Position numbers and translations under genes: made by a program. Source: a virus. From it: a DNA stretch of 56,489 nt. Below, one piece after another: positions 15,546-21,916 of the stretch (position 1 is the first letter of the stretch; the number at the start of each line of letters is the position of its first letter). The DNA lies in IMG/VR virus record IMGVR_UViG_3300042475_003016, positions 1-56,489 of that record; one strand, written 5' to 3'. The notes beneath the pieces are model-generated. The model searched no databases, had not been told where the DNA came from, and saw nothing but the letters and a program-made list of their open reading frames with translations.

Positions 15546-15857
15546 CTATTGTAAATTTAATTTATTTAAATCTTCGTCCAACCTAGTAATAAATGATTCC
15601 TCACCATCATCACCAGATACCAACCAATCAACCCTCTGGGCATACACCTGGGCTATTTTCAAATACTTTACAGCATTCTTAAATTCCTCAATGATGTGAG
15701 GGGGGTATTCATAATAACTCTGTTCATCAAACCCCCACTCATCTTTGGGTTTATTCCCCTCTGCAATTTCCAAATTATTGCTTGCAATAATTTCTTCAAT
15801 TTTATTAACAATATCATTCATACGATATTGTGCATAATCAAAATGTCCTCCACTCAT
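15546..15857 (-). CDS. conserved phage protein (SGGHFDY family)
   Basis: 103 aa, begins MSGGHFDYAQYRMNDIVNKIE, a hallmark start of a small phage family. Then EYPPHIIEEFKNAVKYLKIAQVYAQRVDWLVSGDDGEESF. Function unknown. Directly precedes tRNA-Thr on the transcript. Confidence 0.75.
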   Translation of the reverse strand: MSGGHFDYAQYRMNDIVNKIEEIIASNNLEIAEGNKPKDEWGFDEQSYYEYPPHIIEEFKNAVKYLKIAQVYAQRVDWLVSGDDGEESFITRLDEDLNKLNLQ

Positions 15858-15876
15858 ATGTTATATTTTTTGTTTG

Positions 15877-15948
15877 AGCCAATAGAGGGATTTGAACCCC
15901 CAACCCCATCTTTACAAAAGATGCGCTCTACCATTGAGCTATATTGGC
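15877..15948 (-). tRNA. tRNA-Thr(TGT)
   Basis: Acceptor GCCAATA/TATTGGC, D arm GCTC/GAGC, anticodon arm CATCT-TTTGTAA-AGATG (TGT), T loop TTCAAAT. Lies between two genes of one transcript; no CCA encoded. Confidence 0.92.
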
Positions 15949-15958
15949 CTATAATTAT

Positions 15959-16561
15959 CTAATCTAAACTATTTGGAAAGTAAAGTAAAGTTGGATTCTT
16001 ACGTTGAATATCAACTTGGGGATATGATTTTCTGAACATCTCAACATCAAATCTTTTTGTGATTAAATGATAACCATTTTTAGTTGGAATTACTGCTTCC
16101 ACCTTGCTACCAATTGGTCTAGTCCAATTGTCAAGTACAGAAATAGTCTTTGCTAATTCATTTTCATCTTTATCATCAATATCAACAATCCATCTACTCT
16201 CCATTCTTTTTACCTTACCAACAACACTCTCAAATAAGTTTTTCTGATTGTGTTGACCATTTTTAATTCTTTCAGCCAAAAGAATCATCATATCCAAAGC
16301 AACATCTTTATGGTTCTGTTTCTGAACATGAATGTAGGCTCTTGCCTTGAAAAGTTCAGATAATTGGATAATCTCCTCATATTTGCTTTCAAGATATTCC
16401 AGGCTATCAATACAATAAGTTTTGATGGTTCTGGATGATTGGTGATTATCTCTCTCATCTTCTGGTTGATCCTTCTTTCTTTTAAGGATATATAACATAT
16501 AGAAATCACCCTCTTCTGTGAAGTTCAGTAATGGTTTGATTAGGTCTAGGTTGTTTATCAT
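15959..16561 (-). CDS. archaeo-eukaryotic-primase-like protein (tentative)
   Basis: 200 aa starting at MINNLDLIKPLL; the earlier ATG at 16585 lies inside the promoter. RWIVDIDDKDE (~122-132) fits the hhhDhD metal motif of AEP-type primases and PTKNGYHLITKRFD (~160-173) fits the following S/G-x-H motif. FKARAYIHVQKQNHKDVAL lies before it. At this length it would be a minimal catalytic core. No helicase is adjacent. The family call rests on two short motifs only. Confidence 0.5.
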   Translation of the reverse strand: MINNLDLIKPLLNFTEEGDFYMLYILKRKKDQPEDERDNHQSSRTIKTYCIDSLEYLESKYEEIIQLSELFKARAYIHVQKQNHKDVALDMMILLAERIKNGQHNQKNLFESVVGKVKRMESRWIVDIDDKDENELAKTISVLDNWTRPIGSKVEAVIPTKNGYHLITKRFDVEMFRKSYPQVDIQRKNPTLLYFPNSLD

Positions 16562-16582
16562 GTTTTTGTTTTTATTATACAG

Positions 16583-16614
16583 CAAAGATAAATCAAAGTT
16601 TCCAGAATTCCAAA
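16583..16614 (-). promoter_or_regulatory. Bacteroidota-type promoter
   Basis: Minus strand: TTTG, 20 bp, TATCTTTG. Lies between tRNA-Leu-like RNA a and the primase-like gene. Confidence 0.75.
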
Positions 16615-16624
16615 TGTTTTTTTG

Positions 16625-16753
16625 TAGTCAGGACAGGACTTGAACCTATATCTCCAAATCACAGGCACCTGGAACTTTCTCCCATCAATGAGGTTGATTA
16701 CTTCTCACTCTAAAGTTACTCCTTCTTGCGTCTTCCAATTCCGCCACCTGACT
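16625..16753 (-). ncRNA. tRNA-Leu-like RNA a, rebuilt anticodon domain
   Basis: 129 nt. Acceptor AGTCAGG/CCTGACT, Leu-type D arm (TGGCGGAATTGG ... GACGC), T arm ATAGG-TTCAAGT-CCTGT, A73. Between D and T arms are ~80 nt instead of ~35, with helices AACTTT/AAAGTT and ATCAA-CCTCA-TTGAT and no standard 7-nt anticodon loop on a 5-bp stem. Confidence 0.7.
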
Positions 16754-16765
16754 ATATATTATTAT

Positions 16766-17029
16766 TTATATTTTTTCATATGTTGCTTCAAAGATATCAG
16801 GTTTACACGGATAGTATTCACCTTTAATTCCCTTGATGATATAGTCGTTTTCATTTGCAATGTGTTCACCTTCCAATGTTGGTATAATGCAAGTGCAATT
16901 ACCATCAATCCTTCGTTCTATCTTCATTGTATGGGCAGTGTTATTTGTGAACTCTTTCACTTCGTCCCAATTGCTTCTATTAAATTGGATAGATTCAATT
17001 ACTACTGGTTTTTTTCTATACTGTGCCAT
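16766..17029 (-). CDS. conserved phage protein (YRKKPVVIE family)
   Basis: 87 aa, begins MAQYRKKPVVIESIQF and ends DYIIKGIKGEYYPCKPDIFEATYEKI, both hallmarks of a small phage protein family with a beta-rich fold and no known role. Flanked by tRNA-like RNAs b and a. Confidence 0.8.
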   Translation of the reverse strand: MAQYRKKPVVIESIQFNRSNWDEVKEFTNNTAHTMKIERRIDGNCTCIIPTLEGEHIANENDYIIKGIKGEYYPCKPDIFEATYEKI

Positions 17030-17050
17030 GTTATTTGTTTTTAAAGTTAG

Positions 17051-17165
17051 TAGTCAAGACAGGATTCGAACCTGTAATAGGAGAAGCTGAGATTCAAACT
17101 CATCTTAACACTCATCTGTGACATCCCCTCGGGTTTCCCCTGCGTTACCATTCCGCCACCTGACT
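17051..17165 (-). ncRNA. tRNA-Leu-like RNA b, rebuilt anticodon domain
   Basis: 115 nt. Acceptor AGTCAGG/CTTGACT, D arm TGGCGGAATGGTAACGC, T arm ACAGG-TTCGAAT-CCTGT, A73. The central domain is closed by AGGGGA/TCTCCT directly after the D stem and contains TGAG-TTTGAAT-CTCA, a 7-nt loop that could mimic an anticodon loop (TGA) but is not joined in the normal way. Confidence 0.7.
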
Positions 17166-17171
17166 ATTTTA

Positions 17172-17295
17172 AAAATTAACTTACCAATTTTAACCCTATT
17201 CACGCTTCAGTTAAAATCCCAATTTCCATAGTGAAACATTCGTGGCAATTTTCACACCTTATTGCCTACTTCTTTTCGGCTCCTCAGTTAATTTT
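17172..17295 (-). ncRNA. candidate structured RNA 5 with H-type pseudoknot
   Basis: 124 nt between the stop of the 126-aa gene and tRNA-like RNA b. Closed by a perfect 10-bp helix AAAATTAACT/AGTTAATTTT. Inside are a perfect 8-bp hairpin ATTTTAAC/GTTAAAAT and a pseudoknot: GGCAAT/ATTGCC interleaved with GTGAAA/TTTCAC, the second strand lying directly before ATTGCC. Confidence 0.6.
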
Positions 17296-17301
17296 ATTTT
17301 T

Positions 17302-17682
17302 TTAAGAAACTAATTCATAAAGTTTTAGTGTATCTCTTTTCTCTTCTTTATTAATACCTATTAAGTATTGTTCAATATTCCTAATTATATTTTTACTATA
17401 AATAGACTTAATATTTGCTAGTTTTAAGAATTTAGAAACTAATTGTGTTTGATTAATTTTATTATTCTTAATATCACTAATTGCAGCCAAAATCTGTGAT
17501 TTATATCCAATAGAAGGATCAACTAAATTAATTTTTTGGTTTGTCAATACCCCATTCACTACTATTCTTATTTCATGGGCTTTAAGTCCTTTTATATATG
17601 TGACACAATACTCATCATATCCAAGATGGTTAAATCCAGATTCAGTTTGTTCGTATTTTGCAACTTTAAAAAGAGTTTTCAT
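17302..17682 (-). CDS. hypothetical protein
   Basis: 126 aa, not recognised. Begins MKTLFKVAKYEQTESGFNHLGYDEYCVTYIKG; the second half is helical (ILAAISDIKNNKINQTQLVSKFLK). No membrane segment. Followed at once by structured RNA 5. Confidence 0.6.
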   Translation of the reverse strand: MKTLFKVAKYEQTESGFNHLGYDEYCVTYIKGLKAHEIRIVVNGVLTNQKINLVDPSIGYKSQILAAISDIKNNKINQTQLVSKFLKLANIKSIYSKNIIRNIEQYLIGINKEEKRDTLKLYELVS

Positions 17683-17707
17683 AATTTTGTTTTAGTTGTT
17701 TAAAAAG

Positions 17708-17800
17708 CAGTCAGAAGAGGAATCGAACCTCTTTACAGGGAATTACCCGACATCCACGACCTTCCATCGGACTCGAACCGACCTTGTACCAAACCTGACT
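17708..17800 (-). ncRNA. tRNA-Leu-like RNA c with second T-arm-like hairpin
   Basis: 93 nt. Acceptor AGTCAGG/TCTGACT, T arm AGAGG-TTCGATT-CCTCT, G73. The D arm is not Leu-type. A second T-arm-like hairpin TCGG-TTCGAGT-CCGA sits near the 5' side and GGG-TAATT-CCC in the middle. It has its own promoter, with 15 nt between the -7 box and the acceptor. Confidence 0.6.
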
Positions 17801-17815
17801 ATTTAATTTCCTCTA

Positions 17816-17847
17816 CAAAGATAAGCCAAAGTTTCCAGACTTCCAAA
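17816..17847 (-). promoter_or_regulatory. Bacteroidota-type promoter of tRNA-like RNA c
   Basis: Minus strand: TTTG, 20 bp, TATCTTTG, then leader TAGAGGAAATTAAAT to the acceptor stem. Nearly identical to the promoters of RNAs e and f. Confidence 0.8.
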
Positions 17848-17871
17848 TATGTTTTAAAATCTTTTCATAGT

Positions 17872-18132
17872 TTATTTCTTTTTAAATTTTTCAAACCATT
17901 CTGTAAATGGTAAATTATTTTCTCTACCTTCAAAAAATGCTACTTCTAATTCTTCTTCATTGTACATTCTTTCTTGCATCCATTTAGCACCTTCAAATAC
18001 TCCATCTTTAAAATCAACTTTTTGAAAATTATCTAATCTCTTTAAGTATTTTTTTTCTGCTAAGTCTCCAATTTCAGCAGCCTCTTCAAGTGTTTCTTCA
18101 GTAATACACTTTTTACCAAATTCCTTTTCCAT
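17872..18132 (-). CDS. conserved small phage protein
   Basis: 86 aa, helical and charged: EFGKKCITEETLEEAAE ... FKDGVFEGAKWMQERMYNEEEL. The ending FxxGAKWMQERMYxEEE ... FxEWFEKFKK is common in Bacteroidota phage proteins. Function unknown. Confidence 0.7.
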   Translation of the reverse strand: MEKEFGKKCITEETLEEAAEIGDLAEKKYLKRLDNFQKVDFKDGVFEGAKWMQERMYNEEELEVAFFEGRENNLPFTEWFEKFKKK

Positions 18133-18210
18133 ATTAATATATTTTGTTTTTAAAGAAAGGTACGGTTAATGACAACCGCACCATAAATAATTTTACCTCG
18201 ATGAGTTAAC

Positions 18211-18354
18211 TTACATAACCATTGCACAAATAAACCACAAACAAGAAACTACAATTAGTAATATTAGTATTCTCTTGTTTTTTTCTTCTCGTAAGAAAGT
18301 ATACCCAAAGAGTAATCCCATACACATACTTAATATCCAAAATATTATGTCCAT
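18211..18354 (-). CDS. 47-aa two-span membrane protein
   Basis: MDIIFWILSMCMGLLFGYTF, a charged turn (LREEKNKR), then ILILLIVVSCLWFICAMVM. Two hydrophobic helices joined by a basic loop, a holin-like or small accessory membrane topology. No family recognised. Confidence 0.55.
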   Translation of the reverse strand: MDIIFWILSMCMGLLFGYTFLREEKNKRILILLIVVSCLWFICAMVM

Positions 18355-18395
18355 AGGTCTTGTTTTTTAAATTTTAAATTAACTATCTGATTATG

Positions 18396-18525
18396 TAGTC
18401 AAGACAGGATTCGAACCTGTGATAATCCCCATCAGCACAATGGTTAAAGCAGGGATCCCGTTGCTGTTGTGGCTCTGTCAAGCCAGTCCATTGTTTCGGA
18501 GCGTGTTCCAACTCGCCTCCTGACT
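18396..18525 (-). ncRNA. tRNA-Leu-like RNA d, rebuilt anticodon domain
   Basis: 130 nt. Acceptor AGTCAGG/CTTGACT, D arm GGCGAGTTGGAACACGC, T arm ACAGG-TTCGAAT-CCTGT, A73. The central domain has CAATGG/CCATTG enclosing TGGCT-TGACAG-AGCCA and AGCA/TGCT hairpins, so a branched domain replaces the anticodon arm. Confidence 0.7.
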
Positions 18526-18546
18526 ATGTGTAGTTAGCAACAATAA

Positions 18547-18780
18547 TTAATAAGAAGCAATATCTCCTTTATAAAATTCCATAAAATTACTAAATTGTCC
18601 GCTTTTGGATAGTTTAGTCAATCCATACCCTTCAACATATATATGACCATCCACATCTTTATCTTTAAATGGCATAATATATGTTGAATCACCTTCAACT
18701 AATTTATGGAATTTTATTCCATATTTTTTAAACGTTTCTTGTACTAATTCTAAGTTTGTTAAGTTTGTCATAGACCACAT
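18547..18780 (-). CDS. hypothetical protein
   Basis: 77 aa (or 74 if it starts at MTNLTNLEL). Middle GDSTYIMPFKDKDVDGHIYVEGYG is beta-like. No family recognised. Lies between tRNA-like RNAs e and d. Confidence 0.55.
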   Translation of the reverse strand: MWSMTNLTNLELVQETFKKYGIKFHKLVEGDSTYIMPFKDKDVDGHIYVEGYGLTKLSKSGQFSNFMEFYKGDIASY

Positions 18781-18802
18781 TCTTTATTTTTATTTTAAAA
18801 AG

Positions 18803-18879
18803 TAGTCAGGACAGGATTCGAACCTGTATCCACCCGTCATCTAACGGAGTGCCTCTGTCTCCAATTCAGCCACCTGACT
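18803..18879 (-). ncRNA. tRNA-Leu-like RNA e (shortest member)
   Basis: 77 nt. Acceptor AGTCAGG/CCTGACT, D arm with CTG-AATTGGAGA-CAG, T arm ACAGG-TTCGAAT-CCTGT, A73. In the anticodon position is CAC, bulged T, CCGT, loop TAGATG, ACGG, GTG: seven pairs and a 6-nt loop, not a 5-bp stem with 7-nt loop. Own promoter 15 nt upstream. Confidence 0.65.
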
Positions 18880-18894
18880 ATTTCATTTCCTCTA

Positions 18895-18926
18895 CAAAGA
18901 TAAACCAAAGTTTTCAGACTTCCAAA
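18895..18926 (-). promoter_or_regulatory. Bacteroidota-type promoter of tRNA-like RNA e
   Basis: Minus strand: TTTG, 20 bp, TATCTTTG, leader TAGAGGAAATGAAAT, then acceptor. Confidence 0.8.
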
Positions 18927-18932
18927 TGTGTT

Positions 18933-19319
18933 TTAAAATTTCTTCATTCCATAATTGATGGCAATGAATTTCTCATAATTTATGTCGTTCTCATCACATA
19001 TTTTTATAATTTCTCTTATTTTATGACTAACTTCTGAAACAACTTCACCTAATTTGTTTGCCTCATCAATTAAATTATCAATCTCTTCTTCTATGCTGGT
19101 AGAACCCCCTTCTTCCCAATCAATATCATATAGGATATCATCATCTAATCTGATATATAAAAAAGCATTAAATTTACCCCCATTACTTTCAATTTGAACA
19201 TAAGATAATACATCAATTGTATATAACTCAAAAAGAACAACATTTGGTTTTATTTTTTCCACAGAAAATTGGATGCCCAAATCTTTTAGATAATCACCTA
19301 CATTTTTAACAATATTCAT
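18933..19319 (-). CDS. hypothetical coiled-coil protein
   Basis: 128 aa. N-terminal half beta-like (VVLFELYTIDVLSYVQIESNG, AFLYIRLDDDILYDIDWEEGG), C-terminal half a long helix (IEEEIDNLIDEANKLGEVVSE). No family recognised. A TATTTAT motif lies 31 nt upstream. Confidence 0.6.
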   Translation of the reverse strand: MNIVKNVGDYLKDLGIQFSVEKIKPNVVLFELYTIDVLSYVQIESNGGKFNAFLYIRLDDDILYDIDWEEGGSTSIEEEIDNLIDEANKLGEVVSEVSHKIREIIKICDENDINYEKFIAINYGMKKF

Positions 19320-19350
19320 AATAATTTATTTTTTTATAACTAAAGCATAT

Positions 19351-19357
19351 ATAAATA
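19351..19357 (-). promoter_or_regulatory. candidate late promoter (TATTTAT)
   Basis: Minus-strand TATTTAT 31 nt before the ATG of the gene ending at 18933; farther than usual. Confidence 0.3.
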
Positions 19358-19378
19358 TCTATACAAATCAATAAAATT

Positions 19379-19572
19379 AACATCCTAATTTATCCAACTT
19401 ACAGATGTTATGGCTGTCCCCCTAGCCAAGGGGTTAGGAATAGTCATTTCGTCCTAACGAGGTCGGGTTGACACCCCCTGACGTTCTCCCTATACGTCAA
19501 TGTACGTGTCCATACAGTAATCACTCTGTTTCTTCATATTGGACATACTATCTGGTGATTAACCAGAACGTG
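19379..19572 (-). ncRNA. candidate structured RNA 3 with kissing loop and pseudoknot
   Basis: 194 nt, GC-rich for this genome, directly after tRNA-like RNA i. Helices: TCTGGT-TAATC-ACCAGA; GTCCA/TGGAC enclosing ACAG-AGTGATTA-CTGT, whose loop GATTA can kiss TAATC; TGACGT/ACGTCA; GTTAGGA/TCCTAAC (7 bp); CCCCT-TGGCT-AGGGG, whose loop can pair with AGCCA 3 nt later; AACATC/GATGTT. No ORF. Confidence 0.55.
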
Positions 19573-19685
19573 TAGCAAGAGTAGGATTTGAACCTACAAG
19601 CCAGGCTCAACAGCCCAGAACAGTTTTGTTTAACGTCAGCATCCTTCTGATTTCTGTTTTTGCGTGTACCATTCGCCATCTTGCC
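19573..19685 (-). ncRNA. tRNA-like RNA i, expanded anticodon loop, class II variable arm
   Basis: 113 nt. Acceptor GGCAAGA/TCTTGCT, D arm GCGAATGGTACACGC, anticodon stem AACAG/CTGTT, variable arm CTGGGCT-GTTG-AGCCTGG, T arm GTAGG-TTCAAAT-CCTAC, A73. The anticodon loop is about 30 nt instead of 7 and holds TCAG-AAGGATG-CTGA. Confidence 0.7.
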
Positions 19686-19703
19686 AATATTATTCTAATT
19701 AGT

Positions 19704-19865
19704 TCAATAATCCCAATTAGATGTATCTATTTTTTTACCACTATTCAAGCAATCAAAAACATAGTCCCATCTTTTAGTCCTAGTTATATACTCTACTAAA
19801 AAATCACTAAACCCCAAAGATATGGATCCATTTTCTTTTATCATTTTAACGTCTAATGTTTTCAT
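19704..19865 (-). CDS. 53-aa hypothetical protein
   Basis: MKTLDVKMIKENGSISLGFS ... RTKRWDYVFDCLNSGKKID. Start context A-rich as in neighbouring genes. No family recognised. Confidence 0.5.
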   Translation of the reverse strand: MKTLDVKMIKENGSISLGFSDFLVEYITRTKRWDYVFDCLNSGKKIDTSNWDY

Positions 19866-19895
19866 ACTATTTGTTTTTATTTTGTATCAACTTCA

Positions 19896-20033
19896 TTACA
19901 AGTATTTTTTAACTTCCAATTTAGATTTTTGCCTATCTGATTTGGAGAATACTCTTTTGAACTTCTGCTTTACTTTATCTCCCCAAAAATAAGCCCATTT
20001 TCCTTTTCCTGAAGAATTCATTTGTGGTTTCAT
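19896..20033 (-). CDS. 45-aa basic hypothetical protein
   Basis: MKPQMNSSGKGKWAYFWGDK then KQKFKRVFSKSDRQKSKLEVKKYL. Very basic, so a nucleic-acid-binding role is possible but unproven. Confidence 0.5.
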   Translation of the reverse strand: MKPQMNSSGKGKWAYFWGDKVKQKFKRVFSKSDRQKSKLEVKKYL

Positions 20034-20068
20034 AGTTTTATAAGTTTTGTATCAAACTAACTAAAATA

Positions 20069-20274
20069 AAATAAATAAGTCTCTTGCATGTTCACCACGC
20101 TTGTAGATTTTACTGAACATAGTTTACTGTTCACCTGTTATGAGTGCACCATAGAGCAGGGTCCATCACATACTCTCTTGGGACATTTACACTTCAATTG
20201 GGCAGCTACTCCCGTGAAGCCAAGAGTTATTTAAACGGTGCTAATCCGTTATATGTAAGAGAACTTATTTATTT
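20069..20274 (-). ncRNA. candidate structured RNA 2 with 17-bp closing helix
   Basis: 206 nt, starting 2 nt after tRNA-like RNA f and so on its transcript. Closed by 12 bp + bulged T + 5 bp (ends AAATAAATAAGT/ACTTATTTATTT and CTCTT/AAGAG). Inside: AACGG-ATTAGCA-CCGTT; CTCTTGG/CCAAGAG enclosing CTTCA/TGAAG and GGG/CCC; TGAACA/TGTTCA. No ORF or tRNA arms. The closed, branched layout is typical of a stable functional RNA. Confidence 0.65.
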
Positions 20275-20276
20275 TG

Positions 20277-20354
20277 CAGTCAGGGCAGGATTCGAACCTG
20301 ATAAGCAACCGTTTTAATGGACTCGGAACCGTTCCTCATTACGCCCACCTGACT
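20277..20354 (-). ncRNA. tRNA-Leu-like RNA f
   Basis: 78 nt. Acceptor AGTCAGG/CCTGACT (8 pairs with an extra C-G), T arm CAGG-TTCGAAT-CCTG, G73. D arm GGGCGTAATGAGG. In the anticodon position only CCG/CGG with a 12-nt loop is seen. Own promoter; structured RNA 2 follows. Confidence 0.6.
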
Positions 20355-20369
20355 GTTTCATTTCCTCTA

Positions 20370-20401
20370 CAAAGATAATCCAAAGTTTCCAGATTTCCAA
20401 G
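20370..20401 (-). promoter_or_regulatory. Bacteroidota-type promoter of tRNA-like RNA f
   Basis: Minus strand: CTTG, 20 bp, TATCTTTG, leader TAGAGGAAATGAAAC, then acceptor at the same 15-nt distance as RNAs c and e. Confidence 0.75.
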
Positions 20402-20409
20402 TACTATAC

Positions 20410-20769
20410 TTATTTTTTTTCAAAGTGAAATATAATCTCTTTTGGTATTTCCTGGATTAAACCATACTTTTTTGCAAATCTAAAATTCGCATTATACTCA
20501 TTTAATCTTTTAAGTTGCTGGCTAATTTCCTTACGAAATTGTTCCAAAGAATGTGCAGACTTCCACTTATTACAAACCCTACAACTAGGCATCAAGTTAT
20601 CAATATCATTTAGTTCCTTGTCAGTATATATAAAATTAGATTTTAAACTGAAAATTAATTTACTAACCAGATGATCCACTTGCATTTCCTTGAAAATCAT
20701 TTCACATCCACAATAAGCACAACAACCATTGTACTTGTCATATACTAATTTTCTTAACTCTGGTTTCAT
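20410..20769 (-). CDS. HNH endonuclease
   Basis: 119 aa. CAYCGCEM (~17-24), EMQVDHLVSK (~29-38) and NLMPSCRVCNKWKS (~58-71) form the HNH core with two Cys pairs for structural zinc. C-terminal helices follow. Probably a free-standing homing or DNA-processing nuclease. Confidence 0.9.
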   Translation of the reverse strand: MKPELRKLVYDKYNGCCAYCGCEMIFKEMQVDHLVSKLIFSLKSNFIYTDKELNDIDNLMPSCRVCNKWKSAHSLEQFRKEISQQLKRLNEYNANFRFAKKYGLIQEIPKEIIFHFEKK

Positions 20770-20788
20770 TTGTTTTTTTTAAAAAAAG

Positions 20789-20902
20789 TAGTCAGGGTAG
20801 GATTTGAACCTACAATTTGGTGTCAGTCATAAACTGATTGCTTATTCTGTTGTGGAGTTCTTTGCTCCACCGAACCTGCGTTTACCATTCCGCCACCTAA
20901 CT
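20789..20902 (-). ncRNA. tRNA-Leu-like RNA g, rebuilt anticodon domain
   Basis: 114 nt. Acceptor AGTTAGG/CCTGACT, D arm TGGCGGAATGGTAAACGC, T arm GTAGG-TTCAAAT-CCTAC, A73. GGTTCGGTG can pair with CACCAAATT across the centre, with inner hairpins GTGGAG-CAAAGAA-CTCCAC (alternative) and TCAGT-TTATG-ACTGA. Confidence 0.7.
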
Positions 20903-20908
20903 AATTTA

Positions 20909-21112
20909 TCAAAGTTTTTGTTGTGCAAGAAACAACCAATATTTATTTGCATCTGTAAGCACATTTGGTGTAAATGATGGTAGGTATTCCTCCAGCAAGG
21001 CAACTTTTTCCTCATTAGTTAGTCTTGAGTACCATCTTATGGCTAACTCACGGTCAGTTAGTTGCACACCTGCATTAACTTTAATGTCAATTAACTCCTT
21101 TGTGCTTTTCAT
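20909..21112 (-). CDS. hypothetical helical protein
   Basis: 67 aa: KELIDIKVNAGVQLTDRELAIRWYSRLTNEEKVALLEEYLP. Helical, no family recognised. Served by the promoter at 21143-21174 and followed by tRNA-like RNA g. Confidence 0.6.
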   Translation of the reverse strand: MKSTKELIDIKVNAGVQLTDRELAIRWYSRLTNEEKVALLEEYLPSFTPNVLTDANKYWLFLAQQKL

Positions 21113-21139
21113 ATCTTATTCTTTTAATGATTTACTATA

Positions 21140-21352
21140 TTACAAAGATAAATCAAAGTTTCCAGAATTACAAATATTTCCTTTAACTTTACCAGCAACA
21201 TTAATTGATATTAACTCCCTCAAATCTGACCTCAATACAGAACTTACTTTTGCACCAGTATATGCACCTGTATAACTAAATACTCTTAACCATGCTGGAT
21301 CAGCAATATTTTTACTCACCTTAATCAAAACTGTATTTTGAATATTTTTCAT
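21140..21352 (-). CDS. small protein, array B member 14
   Basis: 70 aa, begins MKNIQNTVLIKVSKNIADPAWLR; the D-P-A-W motif matches members 9 and 1. The last ~12 codons overlap the next promoter, so its C-terminus may be shaped by regulatory sequence. Confidence 0.5.
   Translation of the reverse strand: MKNIQNTVLIKVSKNIADPAWLRVFSYTGAYTGAKVSSVLRSDLRELISINVAGKVKGNICNSGNFDLSL
21143..21174 (-). promoter_or_regulatory. Bacteroidota-type promoter
   Basis: Minus strand: TTTG, 20 bp, TATCTTTG, embedded in the 3' end of array B member 14; serves the 67-aa gene and tRNA-like RNA g. Confidence 0.75.
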
Positions 21353-21546
21353 AATTTTATATTTTGTTGTATACTACTTAATTGTCTTGACATCTGGACG
21401 CGTACTTCATTTTTTATCTGTTTCCAGATTTCAAAATATTCTTTATACCCTAATTGGTCACATGCTTGACTATTTACCTCCCCAGAACGTAAAGAGGCTA
21501 CTTGGTCAAATAAATAATCATCTATATGTTTACCTACATTTATCAT
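21349..21546 (-). CDS. small protein, array B member 13
   Basis: 65 aa, begins MINVGKHIDDYLFDQVASLR; ends KNEVRVQMSRQLSSIQQNIKL. ATGA overlaps on both sides. Confidence 0.55.
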   Translation of the reverse strand: MINVGKHIDDYLFDQVASLRSGEVNSQACDQLGYKEYFEIWKQIKNEVRVQMSRQLSSIQQNIKL

Positions 21547-21731
21547 GACTTTATGTTTTGACCTACTTCATAAAATAATTGATTATTTATTTGACTATCT
21601 ATTTGATTCTGTACTTGTTCCAATACTTGACTTCTTACCATATCTATAACTTTATTCATTACTTGATCCCATATTGACACATTTACTTTATGAGATACTT
21701 GCCCCTCTACTTGATTTCTTACGTTCAACAT
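21543..21731 (-). CDS. small protein, array B member 12 (QV-repeat type)
   Basis: 62 aa from MLNVRNQVEGQVSHKVNV, matching the usual array start; a longer reading to 21770 runs into member 11. Nearly all four-residue x-x-Q-V units (MVRSQVLEQVQNQIDSQINN). Confidence 0.55.
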   Translation of the reverse strand: MLNVRNQVEGQVSHKVNVSIWDQVMNKVIDMVRSQVLEQVQNQIDSQINNQLFYEVGQNIKS

Positions 21732-21916
21732 AAATTTACGTTTTTTTTCATTTCCTTTGTTAAGAGCCAAACTACTTGTCTATTTATTCCATGTCCTAAT
21801 TTAGCTGAACACTTTGCCCAAACTTTACAACTTACTTTATAATACATTTCACCCCATAGTTTGTTCCGTATGTGACTACTTACATTATTGCTAATTTCAA
21901 TATCTAAATTCTTCAT
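21725..21916 (-). CDS. small protein, array B member 11
   Basis: 63 aa, begins MKNLDIEISNNVSSHIRNKLW; contains three Cys. Overlaps members on both sides. Confidence 0.55.
   Translation of the reverse strand: MKNLDIEISNNVSSHIRNKLWGEMYYKVSCKVWAKCSAKLGHGINRQVVWLLTKEMKKNVNLC

Noticed and set aside
11752-20274. Group I intron, RNase P RNA or tmRNA as explanation of the structured RNAs
   Set aside because: No P3-P7 core with guanosine site, no RNase P conserved regions and no tmRNA tag ORF could be found by eye.
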